This document shows positions 1 to 10,978 of a stretch of DNA of 64,000 nucleotides, in pieces. Numbering within the stretch: the first letter of the stretch is position 1; the number at the start of each line of letters is the position of its first letter. The position numbers were made by a program, and so were the translations under genes. The DNA is taken from positions 11,369,726 to 11,433,725 of the forward strand of contig NC_063448.1 in NCBI RefSeq assembly GCF_020379485.1, read 5' to 3'. The notes under the pieces were generated by a model that made no database searches, was not told the DNA's origin, and saw only the letters and a list, made by a program, of their open reading frames with translations. This DNA is from Brassica napus (Eukaryota > Streptophyta > Magnoliopsida > Brassicales > Brassicaceae).

Positions 1-2
1 AA

Positions 3-185
3 GAAGAACAGATAAATGAAGTTGAGGAACCTGAACAAGAAATTGATGACATCCTTCTCATTGATCCGCATAATCACGAGTACGAAGATCTTACCGATGA
101 TGCCACAGACGAAGTTGTTGAAGACGAGTTTAATGAAAATGATGATGTTTCTAGTGATGACGAGAATGTCGATGTATCCGATTGA
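3..185 (+). CDS. C-terminal tail of TNP2-like CACTA transposase (partial)
   Basis: Frame 3 is open from the window edge and ends at TGA 183-185. It encodes about 60 residues, strongly acidic (many D and E, with repeated DDE/DDD runs, ending in DVSD). Acidic tails close the TNP2-type transposase in plant CACTA elements. The catalytic part would be upstream of the window. The assignment rests on position in the element (same strand, upstream of the TNPA-like gene) and on composition, not on a conserved domain. Confidence 0.55.
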   Translation, partial: EEQINEVEEPEQEIDDILLIDPHNHEYEDLTDDATDEVVEDEFNENDDVSSDDENVDVSD

Positions 186-404
186 TGTATTTGTTTTATG
201 AATAAGATGAGGGAGTTTGTTTAATGAATAAGATAATGTGGGGTTTGTTTTATGAATAAGGTAATGCCGGGAGTTTGTTTTATGAATAAGCAAATGTGGG
301 AATTGTGGTTTGGAATGGAAATAAAGATGGGGTTTGGAGTATATGAAGTAGAAAATAAGGAATATGGGGTTTGGGGTTTGGGGTTTCGGATTCAAGGGAT
401 TTAA

Positions 405-640
405 ACATAACACTCGTTAATTCCACGTAACAAAAAATCGTCGTAAAGGACTCGTAGGTCAACGAGGAAATAACGACGAAATATAAAAATAAAGAACGCG
501 GGACTCGTTAATTCCACGTAGGACAAAATCGTCGTAAATACCACGTAGGATGAATTCGTCGTAAAAACCACGTAGGTTGAAATCGTCGTAAATACAACGT
601 AAGACAACGAGGAAATAACGACGAAACCTAAAAATAAAGA
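405..640. repeat. CACTA internal subterminal-type repeats, block 1
   Basis: Clustered short motifs AATCGTCGTAAA, CCACGTAGG and ACGACGAAA recur every 20-35 bp in both orientations. The same words reappear at 1626-1830, 2066-2232 and 4340-4785 of this element. In En/Spm such motifs bind TNPA; that role is inferred here. Confidence 0.7.
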
Positions 641-675
641 TGGGGTTTGGAATATATGAAGTAGAAAATAAGGAA

Positions 676-1625
676 TATGGGGTTTGGGGTTTCGGTATTC
701 GGGTTTCGGGTTTCGGGTTTCGGGTTTCGGGTTTCGGGTTTCGGGTTTCGGGTTTCGGGTTTGGGGTTTAGGTTTCGGGTTTTTGGTTTCGGGTTTCGGG
801 TTTAGGGGTTCGGGGTTTGGGGTTTGGGGTTTGGGGTTTTCGGGGTTCGGAGTTTGGAGTTTCGGGTTTAGGGGTTTGGGGTTTGGGGTTTCGGGTTTCG
901 GGTTACGGGTTTGGGGTTTGGGTTTCGGGTTTTGGTTTCGGGTTTCGGGTTTAGGGGTTCGGGGTTTGGGTTTGGGGTTCGGGGTTTAGGGGTTCGGAGT
1001 TTGGGGTTTCGGGTTTTGGATTTCGGGTTTGGGGTTTCGGGTTTTGGATTTCGGGTTTCGGGTTTCGGGTTTGGGGTTTCGAGTTTGGGGTTTCGGGTTT
1101 AGGGGTTCGGGGTTTGGGGTTTCGGGTTTTGGATTTCGGGTTTCGGGTTTCGGGTTTCGGGTTTGGGGTTCTAGGGATTTAACCATAACACTCGTTAAAA
1201 ATAACGACGAAACTTAAAATTAAATATGGGGTTTGGAATATATGAAGTAGAAAATTAAAGATGGGGTTTGGGTTTCGGGTTTCGGGTTTGGGATTTCGGG
1301 TTTCGGGTTTGGGGGTTGGGGTTTGGGGTTTCGGGTATGAGGTTTCGGGTTTCGGGTTTCGGGTTTCGGGTTTCGGGTTTCGGGTTGGGGTTTCGGGTTT
1401 CGGGTTTCGGGTTTGGGCTTTCGGGTTTCGGATTTGGGGGTTGGGGTTTAGGAATAACGACGAAACTTAAAATTAAATATGGGGTTTGGAATATATGAAG
1501 TAGAAAATTAAAGATGGGGGTTTGGGTTTCGGGTTTCGGGTTTGGGCTTTCGGGTTTCGGGTTTGGGGGTTGGGGTTTGGGGTTTCGGGTATGGGGTTTC
1601 GGGTTTCGGTTTTCGGATTCTAGGG
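676..1625 (+). repeat. GGGTTTC/GGGTTTG degenerate minisatellite
   Basis: Two blocks (about 676-1180 and 1258-1625) consist of 7 bp units GGGTTTC with GGGTTTG, GGGTTTA and GGGGTTC variants, separated by a short ACGACGAAA-containing spacer. The unit is one base from the plant telomere repeat GGGTTTA. Open frames through it on both strands are a result of the 7 bp periodicity and are not genes. It lies between the two CACTA genes. Confidence 0.85.
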
Positions 1626-1830
1626 ATTTAAACATAACACTCGTTAATTCCACGTAGGATGAAATCGTCGTAAATACCACGTAAGCATAAATCGTCGTAA
1701 AGACCACGTAACCAGAAATCGTCGTAAAGACCACGTAAGCAGAAATCGTCGTAAAGACCACGTAAAAAGATTTAAACACAAAACACGTTAATTCCACGTA
1801 AGCATAAATCGTCGTAAATACCTCGTAGTG
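1626..1830. repeat. CACTA subterminal-type repeats, block 2
   Basis: At least five tandem copies of a roughly 27 bp unit containing AAATCGTCGTAAAGACCACG, as in block 1. 1831-2065 is AT-rich spacer in which I see nothing coding. Confidence 0.75.
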
Positions 1831-2065
1831 TAAAAACTAGAAAAAAGGGAAAAGGATCAAAATACCAGAATAACATGTGGCAAGACTTCCAGCAATTATA
1901 ATACGTAAGTCTCGCCCACATGAATTCTAATATCTTATCCTTTTCCTATTTTTTTCAAATATTTATAATTTGAATATGATTTTGCTGAGGAATGTGATTT
2001 CAGATAGGTGTGTGATTTGGGAGTTTATGTGTGGTTTAAGAATGAGAGTTGTGAGTATATTTATA

Positions 2066-2300
2066 GGAAAGCAAGCCTCGTTAATTCCACGTAGGCAAAA
2101 TCGTCGTTAATACCTCGTAAACAAAAACACGGACCTTTGTGATTCCTCGCAATTTCCTCGTAAAAAAAACACGGGCCTTTGTAACTGCTCGCTATTTCGT
2201 CGTAAACTTACGACGAATTTGCGACGATATGTAATCTTATATATACACCCGAGCGCTCACTCTTTCTTTCCTCTCTACTTCCTCTCCATTTCGTAGCAAT
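2066..2300 (+). promoter_or_regulatory. Promoter and 5' UTR of the CACTA TNPA-like gene
   Basis: CCTCGTAA/TCGTCGTAA motifs (2066-2232) lead into a TATA-like stretch CTTATATATACACC at 2233-2246, then a pyrimidine-rich leader up to ATG 2299-2301. The motif cluster directly upstream of the TATA box resembles En/Spm, where TNPA binds its own promoter; that regulation is inferred. Confidence 0.6.
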
Positions 2301-4171
2301 GGTAAGCCTCTCTGATTCCTCTCTAATTTGGTTAGTTTAGGATAGATTAGGTGGTTAGTATAGGGAATTTAGATAGGTTTGCGGATTTTATGTTATTTAG
2401 TGTTGATTAGGTGGATAATGTTGGGAAATATATTGTTGATGTTAATTTTAAAAATTTCATTTTTTTCCCAGGTTCGAAAAGGAAGACTTACTGCCCATTA
2501 CAGAGAGATCTTCGGTGAGCCGGGTAGTCGTTTAGACCCGGCCTCTTCTTCCGCTCCCAGTTCTTCGGGCCAGGAGACTGTCCCCGAGACTCAGTACACT
2601 CAGAGAGTCTCTGGGTCTACTTCTTCTAGTGCACCATCGGCTCCTCATGTGCCTCCTCCGATGCCTCCTCCTGTGCCTCCTCCGATGGCACCTCCGATGG
2701 CCGCCGATATTCATCCTGATCTGATGGTGCCTCTCAGAGTGCTCCTTACTCGCAGTACACTGTAGAGGACATTCTCAGTCTGCCAGGCAGAGAAGGTTTA
2801 CCAGTCATCGACCCAGACCGACCGGACGGAACGTTGTGGTATGTTGCATTAATTTTTTTTTAATTCGTTTAAATTTCTTTTATAACATTAAAAAATAATT
2901 TATATTTTAAATTTGTATTTTCCAGGTGGGGGGTTGACGGATGTCTTGCATCGGACGTAACCGACACGATCAAGGGTTACTTCTCCATGGCACATCCAAA
3001 CTGGAGTAAGACGCCTCACTACGTCAGAAAGACGTGGTTCAAAATTTACGCTGTAAGTTTCTATTAATTAATTATATATATTTTAATTTTTTCATGATTT
3101 ATATATATACTTTCTAAAAAACTAATTGTTAATTTATTTTTTCCAACAGCAAAAATATAATTGGGCCTTGGGGATCACTGAGAGGGTGAGGAAGAAGTTT
3201 AACGCGAAAGCGAAAGTTCGCTTGTTGGACACGGTCTCCAACTGGAAGGGTGACTGGATCGTGAAGGGGTATGAGCGTGGCAAACCCGCTGAGCTCACCA
3301 CGGATGTGTGGGATGGCCTCATCCGTTATTGGCGCCTTCCTGATTCCATTAGAATCGCCCAGGCTTGCTCTAACTCCCGTAACACGGTCGATGAGCACGG
3401 GAACGGACCGATGCTTCACACTACGGGCCAAAAACCCCACGCCGGTGTCCGTTTGGAAATGGTAATTAAATATTTTATTAAATAATTTTTTTAATACATA
3501 TATTAATTTATTCTAACTTTCTTAACTGTTTTTTAGGCCAAAGAGACGGGACATCTCCCGTCTCTTATGGAACTTTACGAGAGGACCCACAAGAACAAGG
3601 CGGGCGTATTTGTAGATGGCAAGTCCGAGCAAATCTACAACGACGTAGTTGCTAGGGTTGAAGACCGCCAGACTCAGCTGACCCAGCAGTCTACCGAAGG
3701 ATTACCCGTCACCTTATCCACACTTGAAGTGGATAAGATTTACGAGGAGGTAAATTTTCAAAAAAATTAATTTTTAATTATTCATTTAATTTAACTTTAA
3801 ATTTTTACTTACAATATTTATTTTTTGTTTTTAAGGTTGTCCCTAAAAAAAAGGGACGGACGTTGGGTATTGGTTATGTCAACGATGTTCCGAGAGTGAC
3901 ATCGTCTTATGGTCAGCGACGGGATGATGAAGTCACGGAGCTGCGTAGAGAGTCCGCTCAGCTGCGTAACGAGTTGACCGCGACAAAATCTCGTATGGGT
4001 GGAGTCGAGGGCTTCTTGGACGTTATTGCGGCCACAAATCCAGAATGAGAGTCCATGTTGAGGAACATGCTACAACAACATCTCATTCAAGGCGAGTCAT
4101 CCGACGTACATAACGAGGCGGATGTTACGAGGAGGAGTGATGAATTCTACCGGGCGATGAACGACCCTTAG
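2299..4171 (+). pseudogene. TNPA-like protein, plant transposase Ptta/En/Spm family, decayed
   Basis: Six exons can be traced by splice sites: the ATG alone (2299-2301, donor GTAAGC at once), 2472 to about 2839, 2926-3052, 3150-3461, 3537-3749 and 3836-4171. After a Pro/Ser-rich N-terminus (VPPPMPPP repeats) comes the conserved Transposase_24 region, with TLWWGVDG, WSKTPHYVRKTWFKIYA, KYNWALGITERVRKKFN, HTTGQKPHAGVRLEM and a coiled-coil-like C-terminus ([17 protein letters not shown]). Family members are probably DNA-binding accessory proteins of CACTA elements. Two lesions are visible. A one-base frameshift near 2735-2745 separates VPL from the frame reading [24 protein letters not shown] at 4046-4048, where NPE is followed in frame by ESMLRNMLQQH, probably replaces a TGG; the frame then runs on to TAG 4169-4171. 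Confidence 0.85.
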
Positions 4172-4339
4172 TTTTTTTTTTTGGTTGTTGTATTATATAA
4201 ATTCAAAACTTATTTATATATAAAATATTTTCATATTGATTTATTTTTATTTTGAATTTTAATTTATTATTAAATTAAATAATTTTAATTATTTTTTAAT
4301 TATATTTTTAAATTCTGTAAAATAATAAAAATGAAGTAA

Positions 4340-4785
4340 ATTCGTAGCCAATGTACGACCTCTTTACGTGGAAACCTTACGAGGAAATGACGAGAAACAT
4401 TTAACGAGTATTTTACGGGGAACCATTTACGAGGAAATAACGAGGAAAAGTTTACGACCATTTTACGAGGAAATCATTTCGTGGTTGTTACGTGTATTTT
4501 GCGAGGAAACTCTTTCAAGGTATTTACGTGTAGATTACGAGGAACTATTTTCGAGGTATTTACGAGGAATTATAGCGACGTCCTTACGTGGAATATTGAC
4601 GTGGTCTTTACGACGAATCGTCCTACTTCGTCTTTACGACGAAATATATTCCTCGCTAAGTTACGACGAATTAGCGAGGAAATATGTGTTACGACAGACG
4701 TGTAACGAGCAAACGCGTTTCCTCGCTAATTCGTCGTAAAGCCTCTTTTACGACGAAATAACGAGGAAAACCGCCCTCGTTAAGA
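4340..4785. repeat. CACTA 3' subterminal repeats
   Basis: Dense array of TTACGAGGAAA, TTTACGTGGA and TTACGACGAAAT words in both orientations over about 450 bp, directly inside the 3' TIR. This is typical of the subterminal region of En/Spm-type elements. 4172-4339 before it is AT-rich 3' UTR-like sequence. Confidence 0.8.
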
Positions 4786-4803
4786 TTATGTTTTCTTGTA
4801 GTG
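4786..4803 (-). repeat. CACTA 3' terminal inverted repeat
   Basis: Minus strand reads CACTACAAGAAAACATAA. It marks the exact 3' end of the element; the adjacent AAG (4804-4806) would be one copy of the 3 bp TSD. Confidence 0.9.
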
Positions 4804-5384
4804 AAGGTAGCACTTGAATTTATGAATTTAAGTGAGGATCATGAACCTACGTTTGAGATAGTCACCTAAGCTTTTTGTTTTTGTAAACGAATCCCTCGCC
4901 GATCCAGCCATGTTTGTTTAAGGTTTGTATTCCTTATGTTGAGCAAACCAACACGTACGACGCGTTTTAGACTATATTCCCCTTCTCTTAAGATAACCGG
5001 TGAACAAATTAGTAAATTGGAAGAAACAATACGTGCCTGATAGTCACTTTAAAGGCAAACGCGTATTTGTTACAATTTCATATATGGGTTCACCATGTGC
5101 AAATATGCATCGACTACTTGAGCTATTGAGTTTCGACCCTGAAGCTTTAACTGTTTCAAAGACGCATAAAATCGATTGGCAACTATCATAAACAACGATC
5201 ATTTCATAAGAACAATGTGCTAATTAACATATTCTTATGCAAAACGTGTTTTATCGTGCGAGGATAACTTTTATATGTGTTACTTAGCATAGTGTTCTTA
5301 TGAAATGATTGTTGTTTATGATGGTTACGTACCAATTTTCTGTCTTTGAAACGGTTTTCAAGTGTAGGACTGAAAATTCGGCGA
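4804..5384. other. Intergenic, with a short inverted repeat
   Basis: No gene recognised. A 65-70 bp inverted repeat (about 5146-5215 against 5291-5358, around CATTTCATAAGAAC) has an 80 bp spacer and may be a small foldback element. The short open frames here have no recognisable product. Confidence 0.4.
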
Positions 5385-6215
5385 TTCCAAAAATATTAAG
5401 AACAATACTTGGGTTCATCCCATAGTAAATGGTTAAATTCACATCACCATTTATAACTAACCAAAATATCATATAGGTATAATTAAAAAAAGTAATAAAA
5501 TTAAAAAAAGTAATAAAATTAAAAAATAAATGACTTAGAAAAACAACACCAATATTAAAACCGTCTGTAAACCCAAAACTCTAAAAATAAAAAATCTAAA
5601 CCCTAAACTTTAAATCCCAAACCCTAAACTCTAAACCCAAAACCCCAAATCATAAACTCTAAACCCAAAATTCTAAACCCTAAAATCTAAACCAAAAATC
5701 CTAAGCCCTAAACCCAAAACTCTAACCCTAAATCATAAATCCTAAACCCTAAACCTAAAACACAACCCTAAATTAATCCCTAAACCCATTACTTGATCAG
5801 GGTTCGGGTCTAGAGTTTAGAGTTTTGGGTTTAGGGTTTAGGATTTAAGGTTTAGAGTTTAGGGTTGATGGTTTAGGGTTTATGGTTTAGGGTTTAGAAT
5901 TTAGAATTTTGGGTTTAGAGTTTAGGATTTAGGGTTTATGGTTTAGGGTTTAGGGTTTTAGGTTTAGAAATTAAGGTTTAGAATTTAGGATTTAGAGTTT
6001 AGGATTTGAGGATTATGGTTTAGATTTTAGATTTTAAGAATTTTAGGTTTCGTAGACGGCGTTAACGTCGGTGTTTTTTTCAGCAATTTTTTTTAAATTT
6101 TATTGTTTTTTTTTAACTAATCCAACATGACAATTGGTTGGCTATAAAAGTTGCGGTGAATTTAATTATTCACCATAGGGGTGAACCCAAGTATTGTTCA
6201 AATATTAATATTTCT
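5385..6215. mobile_element. Palindromic foldback/MITE-like element with telomere-like arms
   Basis: The segment reads nearly the same on both strands. 5385-5480 pairs with about 6120-6215 (shared core GAACCCAAGTATTGTTC and its complement), 5480-5570 pairs with 6048-6120 (around CCGTCTGTAAAC / GTAGACGGCGTTAAC), and the inner arms are degenerate CCCTAAA (5575-5800) facing TTTAGGG (5805-6045). There is no coding capacity. The structure fits a foldback or long-TIR MITE. I could not fix its exact ends or a TSD. Confidence 0.7.
5575..6045. repeat. Interstitial telomere-like repeats, head-to-head
   Basis: About 230 bp of AAACCCTAAA-type variants followed, after a short turn at 5800-5810, by about 235 bp of TTTAGGGTTTA-type variants. 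The units are heavily degenerate (ATTC, ACTC, ATCC variants), so this is an old internal array, not a chromosome end. Confidence 0.85.
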
Positions 6216-6810
6216 CATTGCATAGACTCCTACAACATTTGTTAAGAATCTCGGATTATTATAACAATATATAAGTTGCTCACTGTTATCATTTAACTCT
6301 TAATAAGTTCAGTTACTTTCACATAATTTCAAAGATAAAATGATGCCAATCTTCAGAATCTTGAATGATAAGATAAATCATGTGTATATATATGTACAAT
6401 GATCGTATATGCTACTCTATTCATTGCTGATTAATTTGTAATTTTGACCAGTAACTTAATGGTTTGTGTTCAAGTCCACATCCGAGTTCAAACCGGCATA
6501 ATTACGCATTTCGTCGAACAAAAAAAACTCCTAAGAGATTTAATTACAGTATCTTAGAAGGTAGAACTATTTCCCGACAGCAACTAAGCTCGATCTGCAA
6601 CTGGGTTTACGCTTACGTATGGACCCCTTTTTTTTTTTTTTGAACGCAACTTTTATGATTACTTTGAACCCTAATAAGGAAAAATGAAGCTGAATATAAG
6701 GAAAATCTCAACCATGTGACAAAAGAAGCTTTGAGACACACGGAACCCTAACACGACACATAAATTGCATGTCCAAGTGTAGTGGGAAATATATACATCT
6801 TTGTTTTTTC
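6216..6810. other. Intergenic, upstream of GDSL lipase gene
   Basis: AT-rich sequence without a recognisable gene or repeat. The proximal part presumably carries the lipase promoter. Confidence 0.4.
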
Positions 6811-6818
6811 TGTATAAA
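6811..6818 (+). promoter_or_regulatory. Candidate TATA box of GDSL lipase gene
   Basis: TGTATAAAC lies about 100 bp upstream of the chosen ATG. An alternative AAATATATACA is at 6787-6797. Position-based inference only. Confidence 0.35.
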
Positions 6819-6914
6819 CACACATGCAAAATAGTATCACTAGTAAAATTCCATCTTTGTTTTTTTTTGTTAGAGAAGCTTTTCCTTTTTTCAGAGATTG
6901 ATAGCTATAGAGCT

Positions 6915-8983
6915 ATGAAACAATATTGGCTGCTTCGATTTGTTTTCTTTCTCTTATCATCATTTTGTATCTTTTTCGTGACGACGACCCATTCCCAAGT
7001 GATCCACAACCGACGACTGTGGCCATGGCTAACACAAGAATCTGGTCCAGGCTCACCACCTAATCCACCACCACAGAACCAAGCTACACCGGCACTGTTT
7101 TACTTTGGTGATTCGATCATCGACACGGGAAATAATAATAATCTAACAACAGAAATGAAATGTAATTTTAGTCCCTATGGCATGAACTTTCCTACGGGAG
7201 TTGCCACCGGTAGATTCAGCAACGGAAGGGTCGCATCTGACTATATATGTTCGTCCTCTCTCTCTTTTTTCCTTTTCTTTTGGGCCGGAGGTGACATTTA
7301 TTACCGTTAATTTGTATTGTTACCGTTAATATGTGACATTTATTAGTTCATTTAGAAGATAATATATTTGTTATTTTGTTAAGCGGAGAAGACCTTCCAG
7401 AGAAAAAAAAACATTTTCCAGATTCTTTAATACTGCTATCTTTGCTTGTAAAACATCGAAATAATATTTGAGGTAGTGAGGATATATTTATTATTTTGTT
7501 AGGTGGATATATATGATCAGTTTTTGGTTCTTCTAATTACTGTTTGTTGGTATCATAATCCATGCAGCCCGATATTTAGGACTAAAATCGATTGTACCGG
7601 CATATTTGGAACCCAACGTACAACTAGAAGAACTTCTCACTGGCGTATCATTTGCTTCGGGTGGTAGTGGCTATCACCATTTAACAGCCAAAATATCAGT
7701 AAGATCAAAACAGCCCCCTCTAGATTTAATTTTATATATATAGCTCTTAGACTAATGATCATTCATCAAAATATAACCAGAGAGTAAGGTCAATGTTGGA
7801 GCAGTTGACATATTTCGAACAATACATAGCGAGAGCAAAGAGGTTAGTAGGGAAAGATAAGACTGATCACTTATTAGCCAAGGGCTTAGCCATTGTGGTC
7901 GCAGGCAACAACGATCTGCTTATTACATACTATGGTCAAGGTTCTCAATCGCTCATATACGACATTCACAACTTCACATCAATGATGGCTAAGTCTGCTG
8001 CAAGTTTCGTTACGGTTCGCTGCTTCATCCATCCTTTTTCTTAAGCTCATACTTTCAGTTTCATTTACCCCAAATAATTAAACTGAAATTTGCTGACAAC
8101 TAAAAGAACCCAAGTTAATAAGAATTTGACCCTAAGAGAAGGAGTTTGCAAAATTACCATGTTTTAGGAACATAGTTATGCAATAGTGAGTTTTTTTTGG
8201 ACTATTTTTGAATCAAAAACTAATTTTTCATAAGATCTGAAACAACAATTTTTTTTAACCAGTCAAAGTGATTTCATCTAGCAAAAACCGATCTATTATT
8301 TTATTCTTAAAAAACTACAGAAATCCCACGTTAATTATAATTATGGGAGTAACTATTCAAATATTAACTTACTGAACTGATAATATGGATATAATTAAGC
8401 AGCAATTATATGGATATGGAGCAAGACAAATAGCAGTGATAGGAACACCACCACTTGGATGTGTACCATCACAAAGAACCATAAAGGGAGGTCCTCGTAG
8501 AGACTGTGCTCAAGATCTAAACTATGCATCTCAGCTTTTCAATGCCAAACTCTTCATCACGTTGGATCAATTGACTCATGCCCTACCAAATTCAAATGTC
8601 TTCTACATCGATATCTACTCTCCTTTTAGTGACATCGCAGTAAACGCACAAGATTATGGTAATTTTAGACCGCACACGACTTCTTAGACTTACAAAAACG
8701 AATTTTATAGTAACATGTATGTTCCAAAAAAAAAAAAAAATAGTAACATGTATATATATATATATTGAATTGGGATATTAATGTTTCAGGGTTTGAGGAA
8801 ATAACGAAAGGATGTTGTGGAACTGGACTTGTGGAAGCAGGTATACTCTGCAATCGATTCACGACAGACGTGTGCTCCAATGTATCTGCTTACGTGTTTT
8901 GGGATAGTTTCCATCCTACCCAAAGATTCTATAAAATTGTAGCCAAAAAACTAATTGAGAGATACATCCACCATTTGAAATAA
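6915..8983 (+). CDS. GDSL-type esterase/lipase, extracellular (EXL-like)
   Basis: Five exons with consistent phases: 6915-7248, 7568-7698, 7781-8014, 8403-8658 and 8790-8983, giving 382 codons, the normal family length. The product opens with a hydrophobic signal peptide (about residues 5-27, [16 protein letters not shown]) and a short Pro-rich linker. The SGNH hydrolase blocks follow: block [14 protein letters not shown] (nucleophile Ser), block [13 protein letters not shown] (Gly), block [11 protein letters not shown] (Asn) and block V FWDSFHPT (Asp and His). All catalytic residues are present and no frame damage is seen. Family members hydrolyse lipid or cell-wall esters in the apoplast; the substrate is unknown. 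The sequence fits the Arabidopsis At1g20120-At1g20135 cluster, next to ASK4 in that genome. The upstream in-frame ATG at 6801 would put extra residues before the signal peptide, so 6915 is preferred. Confidence 0.93.
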
Positions 8984-9552
8984 AATGTAATACCGTATGC
9001 TTTTCGTTATGCTCACGCAATTATAGCTAGATGTATAAAGTCATTGTAAGACACTCTGGTGGTGTAAATTGACGCTATTAGAAAATTTCATCACTGTTCA
9101 CATGGTTTATAGAAATCTCATCAGTGATGAGCCAAGTTGTAGAAGTATAACCCGTTTCTTTAAATCTTTTTCATTAGTTATTGTTTTGTTATCAATGTCG
9201 AGGAAGATAATGTAAGGTTAAAGAAGTCATGATTAAATTAGTAGACTGGTGCTAGCACCGATGGCATACTGCAAGGTAGGCCAATGCATTTTAACCTGGA
9301 CCCAAAAGCCCGAACTGGAACCGACCAAAAAATATCCGATCCGGAACCAAACCGAAAATTTACAAATACTTTTTGCGTCTAATTTTTTTTTACCCAAAAG
9401 AACCGGAATCGTTAGGAACCGACCCGAATAGACCCGGATCCGAAAAAAACCGATCCGAATAGACCCGATCTGATAAGAACCAATTTGTACCCGACTTAAA
9501 AACATGTATATCCAAAACTATAATTTTTTTGTGTTCTATTTTATATATATTA
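8984..9552. other. 3' flank with an ACCGA-rich repeat patch
   Basis: No gene. 9285-9500 is rich in ACCGAA/ACCCGAATA words like those in 28190-28815 and in the hAT element at 48705-49372, so it is probably a decayed member of the same repeat group. Confidence 0.45.
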
Positions 9553-10975
9553 CTAGATTTTATACTCGCGCTACGCGCCAGTCTATATTAATAATTTAGT
9601 TTAGTTTTATAATAACTTTTAAGCTAACAATTTAATTGATTTATATAATTTTCTTATTTGAAATATGATTAGTTGATTTTAATATTTATGTTTATTTATA
9701 ATTGTACCATGTTATTATCTATTTAGTTATTTGTATTTATAGATGCAATAATTATGTTTATAAACATACAAGATATGAGCCCGTTGCATTGCAACTGGTT
9801 TTGTTTGATGTTTTAATTTAATGATTGTTTTTTGCATACATTTATATTTTTATGATTGTTTTTTTACATACATTGTTTGAGATTTATTTTATAATTAAAC
9901 CCGTTTTTACACATAAGTTCAAGTTAATATTTGTATTTTGTAATCATGGTGCATAGATGAATTGTTATAAACTTTGTACTTAGAATTAGAGAAAATACTA
10001 TACCTAAACGTTTAAACTGAACACACTTGAAATAAGAAATTGAATGAAAAGTAAAAAAAAATGGAAGTCAAATATATCAATCGAGTCAATGACAACATTA
10101 TACGTGTTCTTATGTATTAATTTAATATTTTATTAAATAAGTATTAAAAATTTTATTTTGTTAGGATTTTTTTTTAAAATAAAAACATTCTATTTTATAA
10201 TTCTCCTTTTTATTTACAGTTAAAATTACTGTCATATAACCTATTATAATTATCTTCTCTATAGAATTTCAGAAAAAAATAAATTGCTATCAAATAATTA
10301 TTTTTAGTTATTAATACTCTATTTTATTAACTATTTTTACAATTCATATCAATACTAAATTTACACTTCTTTTGTTAATTAAATAATTTTTATTATCATC
10401 TTCATCATCAAATACTCTTTTAAAAATATTATCAAATAAATTTTACAATTCTCTTTTGGTTAGGAAAAAAAAATATTATACAATTTTTTTTGTTTATGAA
10501 TTTTTTATATAAAAAAGGAAAACAACTATCAAATATTCTTTTACAGTTTTTTTGGATTTTAGAAAAGAAAATTAATATTACATAATCTTTTACAATTATA
10601 TTTTGTCTATGATTTAGAAAAATAAAATTTATATCAAATAGATATTTCCAGTTAATATTAACTATTTTTAAAAGTTGCCATTTTCAAAATTCGCTTTTTT
10701 CAATATCACTAATATTTTTACAATTTTTCTTGTTAATTAAATAGTTTTTGCTATCACACTTATCGTCAATTTTCTTAAGTACAAAGTACTATTAAGTAAA
10801 ACTTTACAATTTTTCTCTTGTCAGAATTTAAAAAGAAAAAGAAAAAAAAATCTTAGCTTGTTAAGATTAGAAAAAAAAAATTTAGAAATCTTTTTTTATT
10901 AAGGATTTTAGGAAAAGAAAAAGTTATTTTCACATAATAGCAGTTTTTATTGATACATTCACAATCTAATTTTTT
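9553..10975 (-). mobile_element. Helitron-derived AT-rich region, minus-strand 3' end at 9553
   Basis: Read on the minus strand, the left boundary is GGCGCGTAGCGCGAG (hairpin stem CGCG/CGCG, 9565-9579) followed within about 10 nt by CTAG (9553-9556) and a T, the Helitron 3' end signature. A second, mutated end of this type (stem GTTGC/GCAAC with AAT loop, then CTTG where CTRR is expected) lies at 9769-9800, suggesting nested or tandem copies. No 5' TC terminus was found on the right, where a LINE fragment begins. The body is AT-rich and non-coding, with degenerate internal repeats (for example 10330-10400 against 10710-10800). Confidence 0.55.
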
Positions 10976-10978
10976 TTA

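Larger units (their letters stand above)
1..4803 (+). mobile_element. CACTA (En/Spm) DNA transposon, 3' part
   Basis: The element enters from the left window edge and ends at 4803. Its 3' terminus, read on the minus strand, begins CACTACAAGAAAACA, the hallmark CACTA terminal inverted repeat. Inside are the end of a TNP2-like transposase frame, a GGGTTTC minisatellite, a TNPA-like gene of the plant transposase Ptta/En/Spm family (Pfam Transposase_24), and clusters of short subterminal motifs (TCGTCGTAA, ACGAGGAAA) on both sides of that gene. A two-gene layout with subterminal binding motifs is normal for CACTA elements. The 5' TIR and the 3 bp TSD lie outside the window, so the full length is unknown. 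The TNPA-like gene is broken, so this copy could move only with help from another. Confidence 0.9.

Noticed and set aside
684..1797. Several 60-180 aa frames on both strands over the GGGTTTC array
   Set aside because: They arise from a 7 bp repeat without stops; the products are pure GF/RVSG or NPKPET repeats.
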